From Bryum argenteum (lineage: Eukaryota > Streptophyta > Bryopsida > Bryales > Bryaceae): DNA of 64,000 bases. The stretch is from the NCBI GenBank assembly GCA_037043015.1, contig CM073324.1, positions 16,892,597 through 16,956,596 of the forward strand. The letters run 5' to 3'. The notes beneath the pieces were generated by a model that was given only the letters and a program-made list of their open reading frames with translations, was not told the origin of the DNA and searched no databases. Shown piece by piece: positions 1-10,515 of this stretch (position 1 is its first letter; each line of letters starts with the position of its first letter). The translations under genes were made by a program, and so were the position numbers.

Positions 1-1076
1 GATTTACATTGCTTGTGAATAGCAATACTAATCTTGTCTACATATCAATGCCCAAATAAGAATCAATTTCAGCAAGCTTGTTGACGCAATCGCCACGCCA
101 TGCAACAACACTTCATCAATCGTTGTGATTTTGATCCCTAAAGGCCCAAATGGTTGAAGAAAACTTAGATGTGTTATAAAATATGCATTCTTTAACACTT
201 ATGAAAAACTGCTTAAAAAGGCAATATGAAGAGCTTAAGCCCTGAATTAGATCGATATGGTTAAATTTCCTCAAATAGTAACTATTTGTTTTATAATGAA
301 TAAAAAAGACCAAATCTTTGAAAATCAATGTAAAATGTACATCCTATCTTTAGTGAGTGGAATTTAATATGATTACCTTAATCACATATTACATGATAAA
401 ATAGAGAGAGGCCACCAGTAACTTGCAAGGACAACCATTGGTTTTCCATATGATAGAATTTTTAAGACTAAGAAATCCTTACCCCGTTTGTGTTTGAAGG
501 CTTATTGTGAACAATTTATAAATCCAAACGAGTTTTGATAAATTAAATGTGGATTCCAACTCACCAAACTTCTGGAAAGTAAATAAACCTTTGAAACAAA
601 GTCTTTTCTTGGTTGGATACAACTCCTCAAGATTTGCAATCGACTATAAAATGGTTGATTGAGCTCGTAGGGGTCAAGCCAATTCTTCTTTTACCATATT
701 TCATGAATCAATATGTCATTCCACAAATGTTCCACCCTCAGTCAGGAACCTCAGCTTCAGTGATAACGATCGCATGCAACATTAACAAAGTACACTCGGA
801 TATCAGCCGATAACAAATTCCTCTTGAAAAGGTTTTTTTTCAAAAGTTTAAAAATTAATTGTGAACTCGAAAACAATCGAATTGCCCAGGGTGTAAAAAC
901 TAAGATTTGCTCTAAAAATTTCAAAATTGGAATTTGACATTGCAACTTTTTTTCCACACACACCTTGTAGTGTAGAAAGTACCATGTACAATTTTCAGGC
1001 AAAATTATTGATATAATACCTTTCTCTAGCATGCCCAAACAACAAATAGCATGTTTGACCTTTTAACCCCTAAGAG
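1..1076. repeat. AT-rich repeat block, paralogous to 20.2-21.7 kb
   Basis: No credible gene. The stretch matches 20230-21690 in the same order, for example the segments near 20-50/20250-20280 and 690-790/20870-20970, so it belongs to the same duplicated block that precedes each F-box gene. A more divergent relative starts near 18370. Bases 391-677 form an inverted copy of the first part of the element at 1077-1578 (shared stretches include the run around GATAAAATAGAGAGAGGCCA). Short open frames here look like chance frames. Confidence 0.6.
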
Positions 1077-1578
1077 CCCAATCAACCATTTTATGATCGA
1101 GCCCCAGTTTTGAGGAGTTATACCCCGAAAAAAAGAGTTTTATTTTGGATTTTTTTTTTGAACATCCCAAAGCTTGGTGAGTTAGGAACAACATCCAATT
1201 TACATAACCTTGTTTGGATTCACAGATTGTTCACAAGAAGCCTTCAAACACAAACAAGGCAAGGTCTCCTTAGAGTAAGAAAACTTACTATTTTGGAAAC
1301 TACTAAGGTTCCTCATAGGTTATTGGTGGCCTCTCTCTATTTTATCATATAACAAATGATTTTAGCAAATTTCCAAATACTAATAATAGAAATATCATTT
1401 TATATCGATTTTCAAATTTTTACTTTTTAAAATTAATCATAAAACAAATATTACTTATTTTAGGAGATTTAACCATAGAGATTCAATTTAGGGTTTAAGG
1501 TCTTTGAAGCGCTACATCACCAAGGTTACAAAATCCATCTATTATAACACAACAAATAATAGATGGGGGCTTTCGGGG
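1077..1578. mobile_element. piggyBac-like MITE with TTAA target duplication
   Basis: This non-autonomous DNA transposon candidate is 502 bp long. It starts CCCCTAAGAGCCCA and ends TGGGGGCTTTCGGGG, which are imperfect inverted termini, and it is flanked by TTAA at 1073-1076 and 1579-1582. The paralogous block before F-box copy C is uninterrupted and carries a single TTAA at 21686-21689 between the matching flanks. TTAA duplication with CCC-starting ends is characteristic of piggyBac elements. No transposase is present. About 280 bp of its left part recurs inverted at 391-677 and again at 31062-31340, so it belongs to a small family. Confidence 0.65.
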
Positions 1579-1776
1579 TTAAGGGTTAAGCAAAAAATTT
1601 AAAAAAAGGGTTGGTATGAAGGAGTAATACTTCAAACTCCTTCAAAATATAAACATCCCGCACGTATCCACTAACATCTCTCTGTCTTGCAATTTTGAAC
1701 AATTAATCTTAAAGTCCTCAAACTCAAATGGCATTCTTTATGATTCACTCAACTCCAACCGTCAAAGCGATCTGAA

Positions 1777-1965
1777 AGCAATTGAGGAGCATGACCAGAA
1801 CATCATTACCTGCACTCCACTATCTATCAATCTTTCGACACTTCAAAGTCGGCCGTCAGAGGGAGTTGACAGCAATTGAGGAGTATGACCATAAAATCAT
1901 CACGGTACCTGCATTGCACTATCTATCAAATCTTTCGGTACTTCAAAGTCGGAGGTTACTTAGCT
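1777..1965 (+). repeat. 94-bp tandem duplication in F-box A leader
   Basis: Two units start at 1777 and 1871 with AGCAATTGAGGAG and both run through CACTATCTATCAA and CTTCAAAGTCGG. The same pair occurs before copy B (from 6896) and copy C (from 21886), so the duplication predates amplification of the F-box block. It may lie in the promoter or the 5' untranslated leader. A pyrimidine-rich CTCTTGCAG just downstream (near 2113-2121) could be a leader splice acceptor. Confidence 0.7.
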
Positions 1966-2428
1966 TACGGGAAGCTCACAATTCGACAGAAGGGTTTTGA
2001 CGACTCAATTTAGGTCTGCGATTCACCTAGAATGTTCCGATTTCTGCAAGTGGGTTCACCCATTGCTGGCCATATGGTTGATTATGATTCTCTGACCGTG
2101 TGTTTCCCTTGTCTCTTGCAGTGTTGAGATGTGCAGAAGATCGAGTTGTTACTGAATCATCGAGAAATCTTATTCCAAGGCAGACATTAAGGTGTGGATA
2201 TTTTCCTCGTTTGCTTGTAAGACTTCAGCTCTGATGCTTGCTTGGTGTTGATTACAGTTTAAATTTGGATTTGATCTTAGTGTTGTGAGAGATACACAGG
2301 CTAGATACAATAGTGGGACGCCGAAGACTAAACTGATGGGAGTGCGTGCTGTGGTATTAGGTTAGGTTTTGTTTGAGTGAGGTTTGGAACTCATAACGTT
2401 AGAGGTTATTGTGTAGGGCTGCTTCAAG

Positions 2429-4009
2429 ATGTCGGATTTAGATAGCATACCGAGAAGAGAATTCAAGTGTACGGCCGTGAAAAAAGCGAACGACATATTG
2501 CAAGGGTTTGTGGATTCGGTCGCGAACATTGTTGAGGAAGAGACATCTTTCGATTCAGAAGGAGATGTCGTCAACCGTGATCATATGAGGGGACTAACAC
2601 ACCGGTTGAAGATTGTGGAAAACCTGGTGAAAAGTTTCAGAGAGCATGTTCCAGACATTCAAGAGATTTTGGCAGGATGCGATGAAATTCTCAGTTCAGC
2701 AGGTGGCAGTTCCGCTGCGCAGGGTGCTCTTAGAATGGATTCAATTGCAAATGTTGGTGTGCGAGGAGTAAGCAAGTCGAACACAAAGTTGAAATCAGTG
2801 AAGCAGAGACGAGCACGTCGGCATTATTGTGCACATCGTGAGGGGGTGATGGATAGTAGTCTGTGGAGGAAACTACCGAGAGAGGTGGTGCAACATATTT
2901 GTGCGTTCCTCCCTCTGTCTGAAACGTTAAAGCTACAGAAGTTAATCAAGCCCTGGTCGAGGATGCCTTTGGCCACGAACTTTAGGCAATCTTGTGCCGA
3001 GGCCCATCAGGATTTGTTCGGTATAGTGACGAGTAACGGCGAATATGGATCACATTGTATCGCCGTATCAAATTCTAAGCATACTGAGTGGCTTTATTTG
3101 GACATCAAGGACATGATCACATCAGGTGACTTCAACTCGGAAAAGGAGCTTTTTGCACACGATGGTGGATTGATAAGCATTTTCCCAAATCTTTTCGATT
3201 GTTTGAAGGGTTGTGAAGAATATCCTAGCATTCGAGTTTTCAATCCATTAACTGGAGATAGAAGGGACATTCCTTTATCAAATTTCACCTCTAGCAAGGC
3301 TGAGGATGATTATCTGCAGGCCGTTCTATTGCAGTTGATAGTGGATTCGAAGACAGGATGTTACGAATTGGTTCTAGTGACTCAAAGTGGAAGGTACGAG
3401 AGCGGAGCGGAAGTGTACTGGTCAGAAACATATGATTCCAAGAGCGAGCTTTGGAGTACCTTGGACTCTGGTATTATATTTGGAGTGGGTGTTTTAGATT
3501 CCTCGCGTTGCGAAGTTTATTTTGACTGTTGCTCAAAACAGTTATGCAGGAGTGATGGACAACCTTTCGAACCTTTCAAAAGGAGAGCAATCGTGTGGAA
3601 TCCTCATTCTCTCGCATTTGTGAAGGATCATCGGTTTGAGATTGATTTTGTTGACGAGGTTTGGCATGATCGAGATTACAGTCTGCTGCACATGTCAGAG
3701 AGTGTTTGGGAAAGCGGCTGGATTACGAGGTCTACAGCAAGTTTCCCAATGGAGGAGCCTCCAAATGACCTCCAAACAAAAATACTTGCATGTGAACGTT
3801 ACATTCTTGTGGTTGCAGATGATGCGCCTTCTGATGTGTTTGAGCATCGCCATCAACGTATGCTTTTATATGACAGGCAGACTTGTAGAGAAGCATACGA
3901 CATTCCGAACTTTTGGAGGAAATACGATATAATTGAATATGGTGGCAAATACTTCATAGATGACCACTTACACGTGATGTGCGATCTCAATTGGACTGTT
4001 GTTCCTTAG
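2429..4009 (+). CDS. F-box protein, tandem copy A (intact frame)
   Basis: This uninterrupted 526-residue frame starts at an ATG in the same context as copies B and C. The first 140 residues are a variable region with acidic and basic patches and no domain I recognise. An F-box follows at about residues 144-185 (LPREVVQHICAFLPLSETLK and on). The long C-terminal part (PWSRMPLATNFRQSC, then IRVFNPLTGDRRDIPLS) resembles the kelch/beta-propeller-type substrate arm of plant F-box proteins. The expected role is a substrate receptor in an SCF ubiquitin ligase, with the F-box binding SKP1; the substrate is unknown. It is the only one of the three copies without a frame break. The coding part has no intron, and a leader intron is possible. 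Family assignment is from the F-box motif; function is inferred. Confidence 0.85.
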   Translation: MSDLDSIPRREFKCTAVKKANDILQGFVDSVANIVEEETSFDSEGDVVNRDHMRGLTHRLKIVENLVKSFREHVPDIQEILAGCDEILSSAGGSSAAQGALRMDSIANVGVRGVSKSNTKLKSVKQRRARRHYCAHREGVMDSSLWRKLPREVVQHICAFLPLSETLKLQKLIKPWSRMPLATNFRQSCAEAHQDLFGIVTSNGEYGSHCIAVSNSKHTEWLYLDIKDMITSGDFNSEKELFAHDGGLISIFPNLFDCLKGCEEYPSIRVFNPLTGDRRDIPLSNFTSSKAEDDYLQAVLLQLIVDSKTGCYELVLVTQSGRYESGAEVYWSETYDSKSELWSTLDSGIIFGVGVLDSSRCEVYFDCCSKQLCRSDGQPFEPFKRRAIVWNPHSLAFVKDHRFEIDFVDEVWHDRDYSLLHMSESVWESGWITRSTASFPMEEPPNDLQTKILACERYILVVADDAPSDVFEHRHQRMLLYDRQTCREAYDIPNFWRKYDIIEYGGKYFIDDHLHVMCDLNWTVVP

Positions 4010-4449
4010 ACAAGGTGGGTGTTGCAATCAAAGGTGCCACAGGGTGTATATGGAACCAATTTTGAATCGTAGTTTTTGTTTTTTCAAAATCGTAGGTAGT
4101 AGTGTAGTACGTGATGTACGGAAGGATGTATATACAGTACTTGGAAGATGTACTGCAACGAAAAGCAAATATGTAATAAACAGGTGGTGAAAGTTCACTC
4201 AATAACTAAGTTCAGAGTTTTGATCGTAATGGGGTTTTTTTGGGTGTGGGCAGTTAAAGTATTTAATCAAAGATTAGTGACTGCTGGTTCAAAATATGAA
4301 TCCATGTCAGGAGGCAATTCTATCAAATGGTTCAAGTAGTGCGTCCAGAAACTCCCCGGATTTAGAATTAGTGACGACCGTTTGAGATGACTGCTCTGCG
4401 CTCAGTTTATTATTCATTAAATTTTCTTGGTTTGGTAGCTGTTGATTGT

Positions 4450-5480
4450 TGTGAGTTTTTTGAGCATGACACAGTCAAGTTAACTTGACTATCCGTGAGC
4501 AGTCTTTGATCGTTGGAATGCGGAAAGGTGGTAGTTCTTTGAGTGAGATTTTAGGTGAAGTTGGTAGACTAAAGAGCATCATATTCAAAGGTCATTAAGA
4601 GATATTGTGAATGTGAAGAGGTGAAGGTAAAGAGAAGTCAAGAAGGCCAAAGGAGTTCAGTGAGAATAGTAAAAGGACACTTACGCATGAGTTGAACAAG
4701 ACTCGTAGATCACCTTTGTTCAAATTGCTAAAAACCTCTCAATCCTTGAGACGATTAGAACACTTCGTAAATGTGTGCATGACTGTGGTATAATTGTGTA
4801 GCTACCAATAAACAGTTTTAAACCCTAAGCACACAAGAGATAAATATGAGTTTGTTAAAAGGCATCTACATTGGACATTGGAAGAATGGAGTCAAGTCAT
4901 GTGGATAGACACATTGTCATTCGAGATTGGAAAGCATTCACTACAAATACAAGTTCGGCAAAAGTCTTATGAACGATAACAATGTGATTGTATAGCACCT
5001 ACAATTAAGTCAAGGGAAACATCTATAATGGTATGGGGAGCTTTCACCGCCCTCTTCTAAATGCTATTTGGTTTCAATTCCTCCTTCATGATACACTTAA
5101 AGCTCTTGTTTTTTTAGAAGTGTATCGATCGGCAATAGAGCCTTATTATTATCACCATAAGAACTATGAGCCATTGCTTTTGAACAGTAAGGTGGAGGTA
5201 AAAATTGGGGTAAAGAAGCTTGAATGGCTAGTAAACTCACCTAATCTCAACCTTATAGAAACGTGTAAACATCACGTTCAAATAAGGTCCCAACCAAAGA
5301 ATAAGGAAAGAATGTAGGAGTATGTCAATGCAGCTTGGGAAGTTATACCTGAAGAGACTATGCAATTTTTTTCATCTATACCGAGTCAAATGGAGGTAGT
5401 GGTAAAAGCCCAAGGTCATTGGTGGAGGGACAATTGGTGGAGATCGTCATTTGATTTGTATAAATTGTACAAGAGAGAAG
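4450..5480 (+). mobile_element. Decayed Tc1/mariner-like transposase relic, copy A
   Basis: Fragments in several frames recall Tc1/mariner transposases. An N-terminal helix-turn-helix-like stretch (VGMRKGGSSLSEILGEVGRL, near 4517-4580) comes first. A WIDTLSF segment near 4900 sits at the position of the first catalytic aspartate. An NSPNLNLIE stretch near 5233-5260 matches the conserved SPDLNPIE box with the last acidic residue. Multiple stops and frameshifts make it non-functional. Related relics lie at 16434-17440 and 24520-25430, each downstream of an F-box copy. Confidence 0.65.
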
Positions 5481-6700
5481 AAGATTAGATTACAGATTTT
5501 TAATTTAGTATGATATCAAAGACTCTAGTTCCTTTGCATTAGTATCTTATATTGCCAAAAATCTCTAATATTGTGTAATGTTTTTTTTGATGAAAAGTCC
5601 CTAGTTGAAATACATTCTTCATGGTGATATACTATATGAGCACTAGATACCATTTTTGCAGTTTCATCGAAAAGGTGAAAAGTTGTGCATAATACATAAG
5701 TTGTTTTACATGTAAATGTGTAAAACATGCACTCCGCTTGTGATGCTACTCCCCTCACTTTGTTTGCAGCACTAACCCCATGAAACAACCACTTTTAATT
5801 TGTACAAATTGAAGCAGATGATAAGAGTGTTTGGAATTTCTTGGTTTTCATTGAAGCCTAGTTTCAATGAGGTGGAATTTGATGGTTCACTACATAAAGA
5901 ACAATAAAAATAATAATGTTATGCATAAATAAATATGAACACCAAGTGGAGTTGGAGTGAATAAATTGCCCGTTCAACCTACCCAGAGGACATAACAACA
6001 ATGACGAAGGACTACCAACCCCTCTAATATTATGTACACCATATGAAGGTTCTCGATGACATTTTACACCAACTGAATCTTTTGTACATCAAAAGAGGGA
6101 TCACAGCTATTGATTTTGCTTTGTCTCAAGTTATCTCTATTGATTTTTCTTTGTCTCAAGTTATCTTTGTCCATGTCCATTTTTGTTGTTAGCACTATTT
6201 TTCGAAGTTAGAATATTTGTTGAATTACAGTTTAAGGTTCTAGGTTTTATAAAGAAGTCAAACTCATGCAAATTGTATGATAAAACATATTGTACATTGT
6301 TTTGCAATTTAGAATCTTTTCACTATTTATGTTGATATGTAAAAGGACACATGTTTGCTACTTGTATGTGTAGTTTGTTGACTTTTTTCATTTGAAAAAA
6401 AAATTATTCTTATTTTTATAAATTAAAACTGTTCAAAGAACTAAAAATCTACATGCTCCATCTAGAATTGACAATTGTCACTTTGTGCTTCGGTTACAAT
6501 GTTCATTTTCACTTGCAAAATTGATATGAGTAGTTAAATTTGTTTTTTAGATACATGACATTTGGTATTTGGAATTTGACATTGCAATTTTTTTCCACAC
6601 ACACCATGTTGTAAATGAAGTACCATGTAAAAATCTTAGGCAAAGATATTATTATACTACCTTCCTGTAGCAAATAACCCGTATGACTTTTTACAAAAGA
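5480..6700. other. AT-rich spacer between F-box blocks A and B
   Basis: I see no gene here. The segment 5520-5610 recurs at 17470-17585, and 6100-6480 recurs downstream of copy C (25540-26230), which shows how far the duplicated block extends. TTAA at 6232-6235 is the uninterrupted counterpart of the insertion site of the element at 25634-26059. The stretch just before 6700 resembles 21480-21650, the upstream flank of copy C. Confidence 0.6.
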
Positions 6701-6895
6701 TAAAGGGTAAAGCAAAAATAAAAAAAGGGTTGATATGAGGGAGTAATACTTCAAACTCCTTCAAAATATGAACATCCCGCACGTATCCACTAACATCTCT
6801 CTTTCTTGCAATCTTGAACGATTAATCTCAAAGTCCTCAAACTCAAGTGGCATTCTTTATGATTCACTCAACTCAAACCGTCAAAGCGATCTGAA

Positions 6896-7080
6896 AGCGA
6901 TTGAGGAGCATGACCAGAACATCATTACCTGCACTCCACTATCTATCAATCTTTCGACACTTCAAACTCGGCCGTCAGAGGGAGTTGACAGCAATTGAGG
7001 AGCATGACCATAACATCATCACAGTACCTGCATTGCACTATCTATCAAATCTTTCGGTACTTCAAAGTCGGAGGTTACTT
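6896..7080 (+). repeat. 94-bp tandem duplication in F-box B leader
   Basis: This is the same two-unit duplication as at 1777-1965, with starts near 6896 and 6990, in the same position relative to the F-box start. Confidence 0.65.
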
Positions 7081-7551
7081 AGCTTACGGGAAGCTCACAA
7101 TTCGACAGATGGGTTTTGACGACTCAATTTAGGTCTGCGATTCACCTAGAATGTTCCGAATTCTGCAAGTGGGTTCACCCATTGCTGGCCATACGGTTGA
7201 TTATGATTCTCTGACCGTGTGCTTCCCTTGTCTCTTGCAGTGTTGAGATGTGCAGAGTTGTGATCGAGTTGTTACTGACTCATCGAGAAATCTTATTCCA
7301 AGACAGACATTAAGGTGTGGATATTTTCCTCGTTTGCTTGTAAGACTTCAGCTCTGATGCTTGCTTGGTGTTGATTACAGTTTAAATTTAGGTTTGATCT
7401 TAGTGTTGTGAGAGATACACATGCTAGATACAACAGTGGGACGCCGAAGACTAAACTGATGGGAGTGCTTGCTGTGGTATTAGGTTAGGTTTTGTTTGAG
7501 TGAGGTTCAGACCTCATAACGTTAGAGGTTATTGTGTAGGGCTGCTTCAAG

Positions 7552-9131
7552 ATGTCGGGTTTAGATAGCGAACCGAAAAGAGAATTCAAGTGTACGGCCG
7601 TGAAAAAAGCGAACGACATATTGCAAGGGTTTGTGGATTCGGTCGCGAACATTGTTGAGGAAGAGACATCTTTCGATACAGAAGTAGATGTCGTCAACCG
7701 TGATCATAGAAGGGGACTTATATACCGGTTGAAGATTGTGGAAAACCTGGTGAAAAGTTTCAGAGAGCATGTTCCAGACATTCAAGAGATTTTCGCGGGA
7801 TGTGATGAAATTCTCAGTTCAGCAGGTTACAGTTCCGCTGCGCAGGGTGCTCTTAGAATGGGTTCAGTTGCAATTGTTGGTGTGGGAGGAGTAAGCAAGT
7901 CAAACACCAAGCTGAAATCAGTGAAGCAGAGACGAGCGTGTTGTGCACATCGTGAGGGGGTGATGGACAGTAGTCTGTTGAGGAAACTACCGAGAGAGGT
8001 GGTGCAACATATTTGTGCGTTCCTCCCTCTCTCTGAAACGTTAAAGCTACAGAAGTTAATCAAGCCCTGGTCGAGGATGCCTTTGGCCACGAACTTTAGA
8101 CAATCGTGTGCCGAGGCCCATCAGGATTTGTTTGGTATAGTGACGAGTAACGGCGAATATGGATCACATTGTATCGCCGTATCAAATTCTAAGCACACTG
8201 AGTGGCTTCATTTGGACATCAAGGACATGATTCCATTAGGTCACTATAACTATGCCAGCAGGCACAAGGAGCTTTTTGCACACGATGGTGGATTGATAAG
8301 CATTTTCCCAAATTCTTTCGATTGCTTGAAGGGTTCTGATGATTATCCCAGCATTCGAGTTTTCAATCCATTAACCGGCGATATGAGGGACATTCCTCTA
8401 TCAGATTTCACCTCTAGCAAGGATGAGGATGATTATCTGCAGGCCGTTCTATTGCAGTTGACAGTGGATTCAAAGACAGGATGTTACGAATTGGTTCTAG
8501 TGACTCAAAGTGGATGGTACGAGAGCGGAACGGATGTGTACTGGTCAGAAACATATGATTCCAAGAGCAAGCTTTGGAGTACATTGGACTCTGGTATTGT
8601 ATTCGGATTGGGTGTCTTAAATTCCGGGCGTTGCGAAGTTTATTTTGACTGTTGCTCAAAACAGTTATATAGGAATGATGGACAACCTTTCGAAACGAGA
8701 GAAGAGAGAGCAATCGTGTGGAATCCTCATTCTCTGCATTTGTGAAGGATCATCGGTTTGAGATTGATTTTGTTGACGAGGGTTGGCATTATCGAGATTA
8801 CAGTTTGCTACACATGTCAGATAGTGTTTGGGAAAGCGGTTGGATTACAAGGTCTACACCAAGTTTCGCAATGGAGGAGCCTCCAAATGGCCTCAAAACA
8901 AAAATACTTGCATGTCAACGTTACATTCTTGTGGTTGCAGATGATGCGCCTTTAGATGTGTTTGAGCATCGCCATCAACGTATGCTTTTATACGACAGGC
9001 AGACTTGTAGAGAAGCATACGACATTCCGAACTTTTGGAGGGAATACGATATAAATGAATATGGTGGCATTTACTTCATAGATGAGCAATTACACGTGAT
9101 GTGCGATCTCAATTGGACTGTTCTTCCTTAG
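7552..9131 (+). pseudogene. F-box protein, tandem copy B (frameshifted)
   Basis: This paralogue of the gene at 2429 has the same start context and high nucleotide identity. The first frame covers 397 residues (7552-8745) and contains the variable N-terminus, a complete F-box starting near residue 139, and most of the C-terminal arm. Near 8735 copy A has TCTCTCGCATTT where copy B has TCTCTGCATTT. The missing C moves the remaining part (IDFVDEGWHYRDYS and on, to 9131) into another frame. A truncated protein with an intact F-box could still be made, losing roughly the last 130 residues. The residues after the break remain well conserved, so the deletion looks recent. A sequencing error at this base cannot be excluded. 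Confidence 0.8.
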
Positions 9132-9670
9132 ACAAGGTGGGTGTTATTGCAATCAAAAGTGCCACAGGGTGTATATGAAATCAATTTTGAATCTAGTTTT
9201 TTGTTCTTTCAAAATCGTAGGTAGTAGTGTAGTACGATTCAGTGATGGACGGTACTTGGAAGGATGTATGGCAACCAAAAGCAAACATGTAATAAACAGG
9301 TGGTGAAAATGCACTCAATAACTAAGTTCAGAGGTTTGATCGTAATGGGTTTTTTTGGGTATGGGCTGCTTAAATATTTAATCAAAGATTTGTGACTCTG
9401 CTGGTTTCAAAATGAATCCATGTCATGAGGCAATTCTATCAAATGGTTTAAGTAGTGCGTTCAGAAACTCCCCGGATTTGGAATTAGTGACAACCGTTTG
9501 AGATGACTGGCTTTGCAGAGAGTGAATGATGTAGGAATAGGACATGCTCAGTTTATTATTCACTAAATTCTCTTGGTTTGGTAACCGTTGATTGTATGAC
9601 TTTTTTGAGAAAGTTTTGTTGAAAAAATTGCCACATGCAATAAGGATTGTGAGATATAGCATGACACACT

Positions 9671-10020
9671 TGTTGTAAGAAAAGGTTTGCAAGAAAGCTC
9701 GAAAAACGAGGAAGAAAGCTTGAGAGAGAATTTTGGCAGCAAGACGGCATGAAATTTAGCAAAAAGTATCCCTAAAATGGGATTGTGGGTTTTTATATCC
9801 GAGGAATGGAAGTGACAAGTCTCAAAAGGTGAGATGAGCCCAAAAAGGCTAAGTAGTGGGGCGGCTGAAATGATCTAGGTGGGTCCCACTAAGGGGTCGG
9901 GCTAGTCAATCAAATCAAAAGGGGAAAGTCCCGGGTATGGCAAAAGCTGAGTCTATCTAAGCTGAGCCCGGGGTGTGAGCACCCGGGACTTTGAGGTCCT
10001 CGCACACACACAGTTCAACA
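9671..10020 (-). repeat. 3' LTR of copia element (350 bp)
   Basis: It begins TGTTGTAAGAAAAGG and ends CAGTTCAACA. It is identical to the other LTR except for four single-base differences and the loss of 35 bp present at about 16342-16376 in the 5' LTR. That deletion lies between short GCC repeats. Confidence 0.93.
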
Positions 10021-10033
10021 CTCCTCCTCGAGG
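10021..10033 (-). other. Polypurine tract
   Basis: On the element strand the bases next to the 3' LTR read CTCGAGGAGGAG, a purine-rich run in the position where plus-strand DNA synthesis is primed in LTR retrotransposons. Confidence 0.7.
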
Positions 10034-10176
10034 GCCGAAAAAGTCAAACACTAAACAAGATTTACTAGAACTATACATCTATGCACAAATATTTCGAGAG
10101 TTTCTAATGTTTGAAAAAGTTCTGATACTGTGAATATCACGAAAGCAAGCCCCTCGTTAAAAAACTTGAACACCTT

Positions 10177-10515
10177 CTAAAAAACCTTCAATGAAGGAAA
10201 AAAACTTTTAAGGTGCTGAAGAAAAAGAGATAGGCTGCTCGAGTTCATGAAGGAGGCGCATCCCGGCTTTTTGTACAAGACGTCTATGAGTATGTGCCGG
10301 AGTGCCTTAGTAAGCAAATCAGCTATGTTGCTACTCGACTCGATTTTCACGATTGCCATTTTGCCTTGCCGGACTAAATCTTGAGAGTAGCTGAACAGCT
10401 GGGGGTCGATGTGCTTGGTTCGGTCGGCTTTGATGAAGCCCGCGCCCATCTGGGTGACGCATGCGGAATTGTCTTCGAACAAGGTAGTCGGCTGCCTTGA
10501 AGATTCGAGCGGAGT
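10177..10515 (-). pseudogene. copia RNase H C-terminal segment, out of frame
   Basis: This frame carries the end of the copia RNase H domain (TTLFEDNSACV, then RTKHIDPQLF and SSNIADLLTKAL), which normally continues the pol polyprotein. It is displaced by one base from the main frame near 10515, and a second shift near 10298 corrupts the last 30 or so residues. The normal end of the family is recognisable in the alternative frame, so these are decay mutations. Confidence 0.8.
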
